Assembly: GCF_900114915.1 (NCBI RefSeq)
Contig: NZ_FOUS01000005.1
Location: forward strand, 281,723-345,722
DNA: 64,000 bases
Source of the DNA: Bradyrhizobium sp. Rc3b
GTDB taxonomy: Bacteria > Pseudomonadota > Alphaproteobacteria > Rhizobiales > Xanthobacteraceae
Direction of reading: 5' to 3'
Of the stretch, positions 1 to 8,096 are shown in pieces. Below the pieces are notes generated by a model, which did no database searches, had not been told where the DNA came from, and was given only the letters and a program-made list of their open reading frames with translations. Each line of letters opens with the position of its first letter. Positions within the stretch are counted from its first letter, which is position 1. A program made the translations under genes and the position numbers.

Positions 1-411
1 CTCGGCAAGACCGGGCGCAACTTCGCGGCCGGCATGTCCGGCGGCATCGCCTACGTGGTCGACGAGACCGGCGATTTCGACAGGCTGTGCAACATGGCGA
101 TGGTCGAGCTCGAGCCGGTGCTGTCGGAAGAGCTGATCAACGCCGGCACCTATCACCATTCCGGTGACCTCGAGGCGCACGGCCGGGTCGACGTGTTCAA
201 CAACCTGCTCGCCTCCGACGTCGAGCGGCTGCACGTCCTGATCTCGCGCCATGCGAAAGCCACCGGCTCCAAGCGCGCCGCCGACATCCTTGCCAATTGG
301 AAGGAATGGCTGCCCAAATTCCGCAAGGTGATGCCGGTCGAATACCGGCGCGCGCTGCGCGAGATGGCCGCCAACGCGGACGCCGAGCCGAAAATCGCGA
401 TCGGGGCGTAA
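1..411 (+). CDS. gltB: Glutamate synthase large subunit, C-terminal end (partial)
   Basis: The frame enters from the left edge and stops at 411. The 136 visible residues are the extreme C-terminal part of the large (alpha) subunit of NADPH-glutamate synthase, seen in the GGIAYVVDETGDF stretch of the GXGXG beta-helix domain and the following helical tail. The full protein is normally about 1,500 residues, so the glutaminase and FMN/3Fe-4S domains lie outside. GOGAT moves the glutamine amide nitrogen to 2-oxoglutarate in the cytoplasm. gltD follows on the same strand after a palindromic repeat, as expected for the two-subunit enzyme. Confidence 0.95.
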   Translation, partial: LGKTGRNFAAGMSGGIAYVVDETGDFDRLCNMAMVELEPVLSEELINAGTYHHSGDLEAHGRVDVFNNLLASDVERLHVLISRHAKATGSKRAADILANWKEWLPKFRKVMPVEYRRALREMAANADAEPKIAIGA

Positions 412-420
412 GAGAAAGCC

Positions 421-529
421 CTCATGGTGAGGAGGCGCGGAAAGCGCCGCCTCGAACCATGAGACCACCATCCGGGCCTCTATCCTTCGAGACGCGGCGC
501 GAAGAGCGCGCCGCTCCTCAGGATGAGGA
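421..529. repeat. Palindromic intergenic repeat between gltB and gltD
   Basis: Two adjoining hairpins. The first, 421-463, begins CTCATGGTGAGGAGGCGC and ends with its near-exact inverse. The second, 483-529, is of the form CTTCGAGACGCGGCGC...GCGCCGCTCCTCAGGATGAG. This is a REP-like element transcribed inside the gltB-gltD unit. It could stabilise or attenuate the message, but nothing in the sequence decides that. Confidence 0.7.
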
Positions 530-571
530 GTGAGAGAACAAAGAACTTAAGCGGCAGGGACTTCGGGTTTA

Positions 572-2023
572 ATGGGCAAGATCACGGGTTTTCTGGAAAT
601 CGAACGGCACGACCGCAAGTACACCCCGGTCGCCGAACGCGTGAAGCATTACAACGAGTTCGTCGTTCCCTTGACCGAGAAGGAAACGCGCGACCAGGCC
701 GCGCGCTGCATGAATTGCGGCATTCCCTATTGCCACGGCACCGGCTCGGTCGCGCCCGGCACGCCCGGCTGCCCGGTCAACAACCAGATCCCCGACTGGA
801 ACGACCTCGTCTACCAGGGCAATTGGGAAGAAGCCTCGCGCAATCTGCACTCGACCAACAATTTCCCCGAGTTCACGGGGCGCATCTGTCCGGCGCCGTG
901 CGAAGCCTCCTGCACGCTCAACATCGACGACAACCCCGTCACCATCAAGACCATCGAATGCGCGATCGTCGACCGCGCCTGGGACAATGGCTGGCTGAAG
1001 CCTGAGGTCGCAGCGGTCAAGACCGGCAAGAAGGTCGCGGTGATCGGCTCGGGCCCGGCCGGCATGGCCTGCGCCCAGCAGCTCGCGCGCGCCGGCCACG
1101 ACGTGCATTTGTTCGAGAAGTACGCCAAGGCCGGCGGCCTGCTGCGGTACGGCATCCCCGACTTCAAGATGGAGAAGGGTGTCATCGACCGCCGCGTCAA
1201 GCAGATGGAGGGCGAAGGCGTCACGTTCCACTACAACAGCCATGTCGGCGTCGACGGCAATGTCGATCCGCGCGAGATGCTCAACGAGTATGACGCGGTG
1301 GCGCTGACCGGCGGCGCGGAAGCCCCGCGCGACCTGCCGATTCCCGGCCGCGAGCTGTCAGGCATCCACTACGCCATGGACTTCCTGCCGCAGCAGAACC
1401 GCCGCGTCGCCAGCGAGCCGCTGAACGGCGTCAAGGAGATCCTGGCCGGCGGCAAGCACGTCGTCGTCATCGGCGGCGGTGACACCGGATCAGACTGCAT
1501 CGGCACCTCGCTGCGCCAGGGCGCGCTGTCCGTGACCCAGCTCGAGATCATGCCCGCCCCGCCCGAGCGCGAGAACAAGGGCCTGACCTGGCCGAATTGG
1601 CCGCTGAAGATGCGGACGTCCTCAAGCCAGGCCGAAGGCGCAGTGCGCGAATACGCCGTGCTGACCCAGAAGTTTTCCGGCGAGAACGGCCAGGTCAAGA
1701 AGCTGCACTGCGTGCACGTCGACGACAAGTTCAAGCCGATTGCCGGCACCGAGTTCGAGTTAGAGGCCGAGCTCGTCCTGCTCGCCATGGGCTTCGTCCA
1801 TCCCGTGCACGAGGGCCTGCTCAAGATGCTCGCCGTCGAGCTCGACCCGCGCGGCAACGTCAAGGCCAACACGCTGGACTACCAGACCTCGCGTCCGAAC
1901 GTGTTCACCGCCGGCGACATGCGCCGCGGCCAGTCGCTGGTGGTGTGGGCGATCCGCGAGGGCCGGCTGTGCGCAAGGTCGATCGACACGTTTTTGATGG
2001 GGAAGACGGATCTGCCGCGCTGA
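572..2023 (+). CDS. gltD: Glutamate synthase small subunit (NADPH, FAD, Fe-S)
   Basis: 483 residues, the usual length of the GOGAT beta subunit, which takes electrons from NADPH through FAD and passes them via iron-sulfur clusters to the large subunit. The N-terminal region has the two cysteine clusters, [11 protein letters not shown] near residue 47 and CPAPCEASC near residue 108. The FAD-binding [11 protein letters not shown] follows near residue 160 and the NADPH-binding GGGDTGSDC near residue 300. C-terminal [16 protein letters not shown] is the conserved FAD-contact segment. It lies 160 bases downstream of gltB on the same strand, so the two subunits are probably co-transcribed. Confidence 0.96.
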   Translation: MGKITGFLEIERHDRKYTPVAERVKHYNEFVVPLTEKETRDQAARCMNCGIPYCHGTGSVAPGTPGCPVNNQIPDWNDLVYQGNWEEASRNLHSTNNFPEFTGRICPAPCEASCTLNIDDNPVTIKTIECAIVDRAWDNGWLKPEVAAVKTGKKVAVIGSGPAGMACAQQLARAGHDVHLFEKYAKAGGLLRYGIPDFKMEKGVIDRRVKQMEGEGVTFHYNSHVGVDGNVDPREMLNEYDAVALTGGAEAPRDLPIPGRELSGIHYAMDFLPQQNRRVASEPLNGVKEILAGGKHVVVIGGGDTGSDCIGTSLRQGALSVTQLEIMPAPPERENKGLTWPNWPLKMRTSSSQAEGAVREYAVLTQKFSGENGQVKKLHCVHVDDKFKPIAGTEFELEAELVLLAMGFVHPVHEGLLKMLAVELDPRGNVKANTLDYQTSRPNVFTAGDMRRGQSLVVWAIREGRLCARSIDTFLMGKTDLPR

Positions 2024-2054
2024 GCTTTTTGCTCCGCCGCCGGTCAGCAAACGT

Positions 2055-2158
2055 TGTCATCGCCCGGCTTGACCGGGCGATCCAGTATTCTAGAGACATC
2101 TAACGTATACGGATAGGCCGCGGCGTACTGGATGCCCCGGTCGAGCCGGGGCATGACA
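2055..2158. repeat. Palindromic repeat, TGTCAT...ATGACA family, copy 1
   Basis: The element opens TGTCATCGCCCGGCTTGACC and closes with the inverted form ending GGGGCATGACA. Internal TCCAGTATTC and GTACTGGAT arms also pair. It lies between the convergent ends of gltD and the outer-membrane protein gene. A second copy is at 19542-19645. Confidence 0.8.
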
Positions 2159-2225
2159 GCGGAGTAAGTGGCGAGAGCGGAGCCGAACCAAGCCGCATGC
2201 GCTCAAACGCGCCTCACCGCAGCCC

Positions 2226-3983
2226 TCAATTCTGCAGCCTCACCCCCACCATCACCACCGTCCCCTGCGAGCTCGAGCCCGGCTGGTTCGAGTCCAGGAT
2301 GTCATGGCGCAGCGTGCCCTTGACCCAGATGTTGCGGTTGAGCTTGTAGATCAGATTGCTCTCGAACGAGTAGGTCTTGTCGTTGCGGTTCTGGCCCTGG
2401 TAGTCGAGCGTGCCGTAGGTGAACTTGCCGACGGCGGTGAGCCAGCGGCGGAAGTCGTGGTCGACTTCGGCCGAGTAGGTGCGCACCAGCACGCCGGAGG
2501 AGCCAGGGATGGTGGTCTCGGCGATCTGCGTGTCGGTGAAGAATTTCACCGTGGTGAGGCCGCTCGCATTCCAGATCAGCGAGCCCGTGGTCAGAAACCC
2601 TGCGAGCTGGCTGAGGCGCGGGTCGGTGTAGTTGCGCGCGGAATAGCCGACCGAGATTTCGCCGGTGAGGATGCGCGAGAATTCGAAGGACGAGCCGACC
2701 TTGGCGTAGCCGCCGTTTGAATCGCGGAAATAGCCGTTGCGGTCGGCGGCCTGGTCGTGGACGCGGGTGTCGCCCTGGATCTCGACGAATGGCTTCAGTC
2801 CCGGCTTGAGGTCGTAGGAGAAGCGGCCGATGCCGCCATACTGGTTGAAATCGCGATCGCCGTTGCTGAAGGTCGAGCCGTCGGTGAGCTTGGAGTCCGT
2901 GTAGGCGGTGCGATCGACCGTGGCGCCGGCGGCGACCTGGAAACGATTGAAGGTCTGGTCGAAGCCGACGGTGGTGCCATAGGCGGCGTAAACCGGATAT
3001 TTCTGCAGGCCGGCCTGCACGTTCGGGCTGCCGGGATTGTCGGTGGCGAGCCGCAGGCGCAGCTGCGAGGTCAGCTTGAGATCGCGGTCGACGTCGAGGC
3101 GGCCGTCGACATGGCCGGTGAAGTCGGGACGATCGGCCTCGACCGGCGAAGGCGAGGCAAAACCGTTGATCGTCGCCGGCATGTTGTTGGTGTAGCCGGA
3201 GAACGAGCCGCGCAGGTCAGCGACCAGCGCGTGGCGCTCCCAGTCGGACATCACCAGCAGATCAGGCGCAACGACATAGACTGGCGATCCCACCGGCTTG
3301 TTGAGACGCGTCGGATTGCTGTCGTAGCCGGTGGAGAGCTCGAGCCCGCCCTTGATCAGGAAGCTGCCGGCATAGTCGCCGACGGCTCCGAACGCATCGT
3401 CATCCGCCTTGAGGCGGCGGCGCAGCGGCTGGCCGGGCACGGTGCCCGCCATCGCCGCCGGCACCGGCGCCTTGTTGGCGGACGCGGATGGCGGCGGCGC
3501 GATTCTGGGCAGGCCGAGCGTCGAGGGCGGCGGCGCCGTGGTCGGCACCGGCGAGCCGGGCCCGGCGGCGCGCTTCGGCTTCGGCTGGCCCGGATAGAGC
3601 TTGGGTTGCTGTCGCTTGCGGTTGAGCGAATCATAGCCGGAGGCGCTCGCGCCAGTGGCGGCGGGCAGTCCGTAGGTCGGGACCTGACCGACGCGCGAGG
3701 TCGCCGGCGTCTGCTGGCGTTTGCGCGGATCGGCACCTTGATCGGGCAGTGCCGGCAACGCATCCGACGGCGCCTGCGGCACGCCTGCCGTGCGGCGCGT
3801 CGGCAGCGTCTCGGGCGCGGCGAAGCCGCCGCGGTTGGGATTGAACAGATCGGACGTGAGGCTCTGGCCGGCCGCGGGCACGCTTGTGAGGGCCGTCAGC
3901 GCAAGACCCGGCGCAAGGCACGGCAAAGCCGCGCGCAGGAACTGCGCGCGTTTGCTCCGGCCGGTGCCTGGAGACGACCCCAC
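2226..3983 (-). CDS. Outer-membrane beta-barrel protein (BBP2-like)
   Basis: 585 residues. An N-terminal export signal ends near the SVPAAGQS segment (about residue 40). A proline/alanine-rich linker runs to about residue 190. The remainder is a barrel of alternating strands with repeated Asp/Asn/Tyr/Phe turns, such as GGLELSTGYDSNPTR and NQYGGIGRFSYDLKPG, typical of the putative beta-barrel porin 2 family in rhizobia. Start is GTG at 3983 with a GGAG about ten bases upstream; no in-frame ATG precedes the signal peptide. Substrate and partners are not evident from the sequence. Divergent from kdsD with about 190 bases between. Confidence 0.75.
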   Translation of the reverse strand: MGSSPGTGRSKRAQFLRAALPCLAPGLALTALTSVPAAGQSLTSDLFNPNRGGFAAPETLPTRRTAGVPQAPSDALPALPDQGADPRKRQQTPATSRVGQVPTYGLPAATGASASGYDSLNRKRQQPKLYPGQPKPKRAAGPGSPVPTTAPPPSTLGLPRIAPPPSASANKAPVPAAMAGTVPGQPLRRRLKADDDAFGAVGDYAGSFLIKGGLELSTGYDSNPTRLNKPVGSPVYVVAPDLLVMSDWERHALVADLRGSFSGYTNNMPATINGFASPSPVEADRPDFTGHVDGRLDVDRDLKLTSQLRLRLATDNPGSPNVQAGLQKYPVYAAYGTTVGFDQTFNRFQVAAGATVDRTAYTDSKLTDGSTFSNGDRDFNQYGGIGRFSYDLKPGLKPFVEIQGDTRVHDQAADRNGYFRDSNGGYAKVGSSFEFSRILTGEISVGYSARNYTDPRLSQLAGFLTTGSLIWNASGLTTVKFFTDTQIAETTIPGSSGVLVRTYSAEVDHDFRRWLTAVGKFTYGTLDYQGQNRNDKTYSFESNLIYKLNRNIWVKGTLRHDILDSNQPGSSSQGTVVMVGVRLQN

Positions 3984-4176
3984 GATGGAATAACTCCAAC
4001 GAAATCAAACACTTTCACGGTGACCTCCGCCGGCTGGCGGGAACCATCGTTAATGGAGTTAAAACAATTATGGTTAATGACCGGTTGAGGGCTTAGGCGC
4101 GCTCGTCGCCTCCACCGCCGCGGCGTGCTAATGAGGCGCCGACCGGGCAAACGCCCCCTCCTCCCTGGACCAGAAC

Positions 4177-5184
4177 ATGCCGAGTTCGAAACCGCTGATG
4201 ACCCAATCATCCGGCCCCATCCCCGACAGCGTCGAATCCGCGCTCCGCACGCTGGAGACGGAGAGCGGCGGCATCAACGCGCTCGCAGCCGCCCTGCGCG
4301 GCCCGCTGGGCGAAACGTTTGTCAAGGCGGTCGATCTGATCCGCAACGCCAAGGGCCGCGTCATCGTCACCGGGCTCGGCAAGTCGGGCCATATGGGGCG
4401 CAAGATCGCCGCAACGCTGGCCTCGACTGGCACGCCGGCCTTCTTCGTGCATGCCGCGGAGGCCGGCCATGGCGACCTCGGCATGATCACCACCGACGAC
4501 GTCATCATGGCGCTGTCCTGGTCCGGCGAGCAGCCGGAGATGAAGAACCTCGTGAACTACTCGGCGCGGTTCGCCATTCCCATGATCGCGGTGACGTCGA
4601 ACGCGGCGTCCTCGCTGGGACAAGCCGCGGACCTCGTGATCGAGCTGCCGAAGGCGCGCGAGGCCTGCCCGCACAATCTGGCGCCGACCACCTCGACCCT
4701 GATGCAGGCCGCGATCGGCGATGCCCTCGCGATCGCGCTGCTCGAAGGCCGCGGCTTCACCGCGCTGGAGTTCGCGCATTTCCACCCTGGCGGCAAGCTG
4801 GGCGCGATGCTGAAATTCGTCCGCGACTACATGCGCACCGGCGCCGAGATTCCGGTCAAGCCCCTGGGCACCAAGATGTCGGAGGCCGTGGTCGAGATGT
4901 CGGCCAAGGGCCTCGGCTGCGTCTGCATCGTCAACGAAGCGAACGAGGTCGCGGGCATCATCACCGACGGCGACCTGCGCCGCCACATGCGGCCCGATTT
5001 GCTGACGGCGTCGGTCGACGAGATCATGACGAAGCAGCCGAAGACCGTGCCGCCGTCCATGCTCGCCACCGAGATGATCGAAGTGCTGAACACTAGCAAG
5101 ATCACGACGCTGGTCGTGACCGAGGCGGGCAAGGTGGTGGGCATCGTGCATCTGCACGATCTGCTGAGGGCCGGCGTGGCGTAA
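4177..5184 (+). CDS. kdsD: D-arabinose-5-phosphate isomerase (KpsF/GutQ family)
   Basis: 335 residues: an SIS sugar-phosphate isomerase domain (about 45-185; VTGLGKSGHMGRKIAATL and ALSWSGEQPEMKNL) followed by two CBS domains (about 215-335). The family converts ribulose-5-phosphate to arabinose-5-phosphate, the first step of Kdo synthesis for lipopolysaccharide, in the cytoplasm. Length and domain order match KdsD/KpsF/GutQ; the symbol is chosen because no capsule genes are nearby. An alternative ATG is seven codons in. The last 83 bases overlap antisense with the tail of the convergent gene at 5102-5773. Confidence 0.9.
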   Translation: MPSSKPLMTQSSGPIPDSVESALRTLETESGGINALAAALRGPLGETFVKAVDLIRNAKGRVIVTGLGKSGHMGRKIAATLASTGTPAFFVHAAEAGHGDLGMITTDDVIMALSWSGEQPEMKNLVNYSARFAIPMIAVTSNAASSLGQAADLVIELPKAREACPHNLAPTTSTLMQAAIGDALAIALLEGRGFTALEFAHFHPGGKLGAMLKFVRDYMRTGAEIPVKPLGTKMSEAVVEMSAKGLGCVCIVNEANEVAGIITDGDLRRHMRPDLLTASVDEIMTKQPKTVPPSMLATEMIEVLNTSKITTLVVTEAGKVVGIVHLHDLLRAGVA

Positions 5185-5773
5185 TTTCTTCGCCTCTCCC
5201 CGCTTGCGGGGCGAGGGAGTCCACCGCCGGAAATCGCGCCGCGTTCTCCTCCAGCGGCAGCCGCAGCCCGTTCGCCAGATACGACACCGTGCGATAGAAG
5301 CCGCACAGCAGCATGATCTCCAGGATCTGCGCCTCGTCGTAATGCGCGGAGAGCGCGGCGAACTCTTCGTCGCTGAACGTCGCGCGGTGATGCAGCGCGT
5401 CGACCGCTGCGATCAGCGCCTGTTCGGCCGGCGACCAGCACGGTGACGTCGCATCGCCCTGCACGGTGGCACGCACCTCGTCTTCGGCGAGCTTCGCCGG
5501 CCCGGCGAAAACCGCGACATGCACGCCCCATTCATACTCGCATCTGTTCAGCGCGCAGGTGCGGTCGATGACGATTTCGCGCTGGCGCAGGGAGAGCGGG
5601 CCGGGATCGAGCAGGCCGCCGGCGCGAAACTTGTCCCAGGCGCGGGCATGGCCTGCCATCACCCGGAAAAGCACCAGCGGCGCGGCGCCGCGCATGATGC
5701 GGTCGAACTGCGCCTGGATCTCCGGGGGATAAGGCGGGGTGAGCGGGGCAATGCGCGGCGTGGATTGGGACAT
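5102..5773 (-). CDS. Carboxymuconolactone decarboxylase-like protein
   Basis: 223 residues. The body (about 1-190) is a carboxymuconolactone decarboxylase/AhpD-like helical domain: LSLRQREIVIDRTCALNRCEYEWGVH is the usual core, with CEYEWGVH in place of the CxxCxxxH thiol motif, so it probably lacks peroxidase chemistry. Similar proteins are often annotated as peroxidase-related or gamma-carboxymuconolactone decarboxylases; substrate unknown. A strong ribosome site, AAAGGAGG, sits six bases before ATG 5773. The last 30 or so residues are translated from a palindromic repeat and the antisense of kdsD, so they look like run-on rather than a conserved domain. Divergent from the HxlR regulator at 5848. 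Confidence 0.82.
   Translation of the reverse strand: MSQSTPRIAPLTPPYPPEIQAQFDRIMRGAAPLVLFRVMAGHARAWDKFRAGGLLDPGPLSLRQREIVIDRTCALNRCEYEWGVHVAVFAGPAKLAEDEVRATVQGDATSPCWSPAEQALIAAVDALHHRATFSDEEFAALSAHYDEAQILEIMLLCGFYRTVSYLANGLRLPLEENAARFPAVDSLAPQAGRGEEITPRRPSADRADARCPPPCPPRSRPAS
5191..5217. repeat. Short GC hairpin (CTCTCCCCGC / GCGGGG repeat)
   Basis: CGCCTCTCCCCGC-TT-GCGGGG forms a stem just after the kdsD stop. It is the same unit as the perfect hairpin at 57787-57814 and could terminate kdsD, although no T-run follows. It is also translated inside the C-terminal tail of the opposing gene. Confidence 0.55.
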
Positions 5774-5787
5774 CGGCCGCCTCCTTT

Positions 5788-5826
5788 GCTACATTTATTG
5801 TAGCTATACGCTACACTATCTGTAGC
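5788..5826. promoter_or_regulatory. Tandem perfect operators GCTACA-N5-TGTAGC
   Basis: Two identical inverted repeats, GCTACATTTATTGTAGC (5788-5804) and GCTACACTATCTGTAGC (5810-5826), are spaced 22 bp centre to centre, about two helical turns. They sit in the 74-bp gap between two divergent genes. A TACAAT hexamer lying in the first site on the minus strand could be the -10 of the decarboxylase-like gene. Inference: these are the binding sites of the HxlR regulator encoded at 5848. Confidence 0.82.
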
Positions 5827-5847
5827 ACGGCGCAAGGGGGCGGGGCG

Positions 5848-6168
5848 ATGGCAAAACAGGCAGCATCAGGAAGCGTCCGCGGCTCGCGCACCGGGCGGCC
5901 GATCATGGCGCTGCTGGACCTGCTCGGCCGGCGCTGGAGCCTGCGAATATTGTGGGAGTTGCGCGGCGAGCCCCTCACCTCCCGCGCATTGCGCACTGCC
6001 TGCGACGAGGCCTCACCGACCGTGCTGCAAGCGCGGCTGACGGAGTTGCGCGAGGCGGGGTTCGTGGAGCTGGGGGAAGGCGGAGGCTATGGGCTGACGC
6101 CGCTCGGGCGGGAATTGTGCGAGATGGTCATGCCGCTGCACCGGTTTGCGGAGAGGTGGAAGGGGTAG
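5848..6168 (+). CDS. HxlR-family winged-helix transcriptional regulator
   Basis: 106 residues, the normal size of HxlR regulators. The helix-turn-helix is seen in LDLLGRRWSLRILWEL and the recognition region ASPTVLQARLTELREAGFVE, with a wing ending YGLTPLGRELCE. These dimeric proteins commonly repress a divergent redox or detoxification gene and themselves. The two palindromes at 5788-5826 in the shared upstream region fit that arrangement. There is no conserved cysteine near the N-terminus, so thiol sensing of the HypR/YodB kind is not evident; the ligand is unknown. Confidence 0.88.
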   Translation: MAKQAASGSVRGSRTGRPIMALLDLLGRRWSLRILWELRGEPLTSRALRTACDEASPTVLQARLTELREAGFVELGEGGGYGLTPLGRELCEMVMPLHRFAERWKG

Positions 6169-6179
6169 CGCTTTTTCTT

Positions 6180-6361
6180 ACCCTCCCCTGGAGGGGTCCG
6201 GGACGAGCGAAGCTCGCCCGTGGGTCGGCTCACATGGAGCGTAGCGAAATGTGAGACGGGGTGGGGTGACGGTCTCTCCACCGCGGCAGCGCCCGTGTTG
6301 AGAGATCACCCCACCCCGCTCGCGCTACGCGCGATCGACCCTCCCCCTCCAGGGGAGGGTA
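6180..6361. repeat. Long palindromic repeat (CCCTCCCCTGGAGGGG type)
   Basis: Starts ACCCTCCCCTGGAGGGG and ends with the inverse CCCTCCAGGGGAGGGT. In between, arms such as GGGGTGGGGTGA and TCACCCCACCCC also pair. It fills the gap between the convergent HxlR and nfeD genes and could act as a bidirectional transcription barrier. Confidence 0.75.
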
Positions 6362-6369
6362 AGAGACGG

Positions 6370-6813
6370 CTACGCCGCCGCCACGGTCAGGTTCGCACCG
6401 TCGACCTGCACCACCTTCACCCGCGTCCCCGCCGGCGTATCCGGACCTGCGACGCGCCACACGGTGTCGCCGATGCGCACGGTGCCGCTGCCGTCGATGA
6501 TCGGCTTCTCCAGGGTGAACTCGCGGCCGAGCAGTGCCTCGGTTCGCTTGTTGAGGAACGGGCTGGCGCTTGCTTCCGGCTTCGGCCGTGCAAGGCGGCG
6601 CCATATCGGCACGGCGGCGGCGGCAAACACCGCGAACATCACGAGCTGGATCTGCCACGATATGACGACGGTGAACGAGATCAGGCCGACGAGCAGCGCG
6701 GCGAGCCCGAGCCAGAACAGGAATATGCCCGGCGCCAGCACCTCCAGCGCCATCAGGATGAAGCCGAAGATGAGCCAATTCCAGCTGCCGAGCGATACGA
6801 ACATGTCGGTCAT
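6370..6813 (-). CDS. NfeD-like membrane protein
   Basis: 147 residues from the ATG at 6813, chosen because GGAAGG lies seven bases upstream; the open frame extends 15 codons further. Two or three membrane segments cover about residues 8-75, followed by a C-terminal OB-fold domain (about 90-145; LLGREFTLEKPIIDGSGTVR). This is the short NfeD type, which partners SPFH/stomatin proteins in membrane microdomains. The SPFH gene is immediately upstream on the same strand (55 bases), so the two form the usual pair. It lacks the ClpP-like protease domain of long NfeD proteins. Confidence 0.87.
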   Translation of the reverse strand: MTDMFVSLGSWNWLIFGFILMALEVLAPGIFLFWLGLAALLVGLISFTVVISWQIQLVMFAVFAAAAVPIWRRLARPKPEASASPFLNKRTEALLGREFTLEKPIIDGSGTVRIGDTVWRVAGPDTPAGTRVKVVQVDGANLTVAAA

Positions 6814-6868
6814 GACACGACCTTCCATCATGGTGCATGCCCCCGTGCGGAGGGACATGCGCCGGTGA

Positions 6869-7873
6869 CTATCCCTGCCGCGGCGGCACCGCCGGCGGCG
6901 TGCTGCCTGTCGTCGGCACCGAGCCGGTGCGGCGCGCGGCGGCGGCTGCGGAGGCGGCGCTTTCGCCGAACGTTGCCTTTGCGATCTCGCCGATGCCGGC
7001 GAGCGAGCCCAGCATGGAGGTTGCTTCCATCGGCAGCATGATGATCTTCTGGTTCGGCGCGTCCGCGAACTGGCCGAACGCCTTGATATATTTGTCGGCG
7101 ATGAAATAGTTCAACGCGGCGACGTCGCCCTTGCCGATCGCTTCCGACACCGCCAGCGTCGCCTTGGCTTCGGCCTCGGCCAGACGCTCGCGCGCCTCGG
7201 CGTCGCGGAAGGCGGCCTCGCGGCGGCCTTCGGCCTGGAGGATCTGGCCCTGCTTGGCGCCCTCGGCGCGCAAAATCTCGGACTGGCGCTGGCCTTCGGC
7301 GGCGAGGATGTCGGCGCGCTTGACGCGCTCGGCCTTCATCTGCCGGCCCATGGCTTCGACGAGGTCGGCGGGCGGCACGATGTCCTTGATCTCGATGCGG
7401 TTGACCTTGACGCCCCAGGGCGACACCGCGGCGTCGACGACGCGCAGCAGGCGCTCGTTGATCTCGTCGCGGTGCGACAGCACCTGGTCGAGATCCATCG
7501 ATCCCATCACCGAACGGATGTTGGTCATGGTCAGGACCGTGATCGCCTGGGTCAGATTGGCGACCTCGTAGCTCGCCTTCGCGGCGTCGAATACCTGGTA
7601 GAAGGCAACGCCGTCCACCGTTACCGTGGCGTTGTCCTTGGTGATGACCTCCTGCTCGGGGATGTCGATCACCTGCTCCATCATGTTGATCTTGCGGCCG
7701 ACGCGATCGAAAGAGGGCACGATCAGATTGAGCCCGGGGCTCAGCGTCTGCGTGTATTTGCCGAACCGCTCGATGGTCCAGTCATAGCCCTGCGGCACCG
7801 TCTTCACGCCGGCAACCAGCGTGACGATGACGAGCAACACCAGAACAATCGCAAAAATGTCGAAACCGCTCAT
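6869..7873 (-). CDS. SPFH/band-7 stomatin-like protein (QmcA type)
   Basis: 334 residues from ATG 7873, which has GGAGGAAAT directly before it; the open frame extends further but without a ribosome site. One N-terminal membrane anchor (about 3-21), then the SPFH domain (TVPQGYDWTIERFGKYTQTL; RSVMGSMDLDQVLSHRDEIN), an Ala/Glu-rich coiled coil (about 190-260), and a Pro/Thr-rich tail. These proteins oligomerise at the inner membrane and scaffold membrane proteins and proteases. The adjacent NfeD-like gene is the standard partner. Confidence 0.9.
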   Translation of the reverse strand: MSGFDIFAIVLVLLVIVTLVAGVKTVPQGYDWTIERFGKYTQTLSPGLNLIVPSFDRVGRKINMMEQVIDIPEQEVITKDNATVTVDGVAFYQVFDAAKASYEVANLTQAITVLTMTNIRSVMGSMDLDQVLSHRDEINERLLRVVDAAVSPWGVKVNRIEIKDIVPPADLVEAMGRQMKAERVKRADILAAEGQRQSEILRAEGAKQGQILQAEGRREAAFRDAEARERLAEAEAKATLAVSEAIGKGDVAALNYFIADKYIKAFGQFADAPNQKIIMLPMEATSMLGSLAGIGEIAKATFGESAASAAAAARRTGSVPTTGSTPPAVPPRQG

Positions 7874-8096
7874 ATTTCCTCCAAGGCAGGAAAAAGCTCC
7901 TTGCCGCGCCGTCATTGGTCGGGAGCGCAACCCTACCGGTTCAGCGGTCGCAATTCACGTCGGTATCGATCCAATTCTGCACAAGTCATCCAAACGGGGA
8001 AGGATCAAGATATGTATTTGTAGCGGGCCCTTGGAAGCGTGCAGCGGAAACCTAGCGGCGAAAATTAACGAATCTGAAGGCGCACGTTAGACGATT

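Noticed and set aside
2757..4088. 443-codon plus-strand frame opposite the outer-membrane protein
   Set aside because: No motif and low-complexity Arg-rich end. The minus-strand frame has an export signal and barrel pattern, though the barrel assignment itself is only moderately sure.
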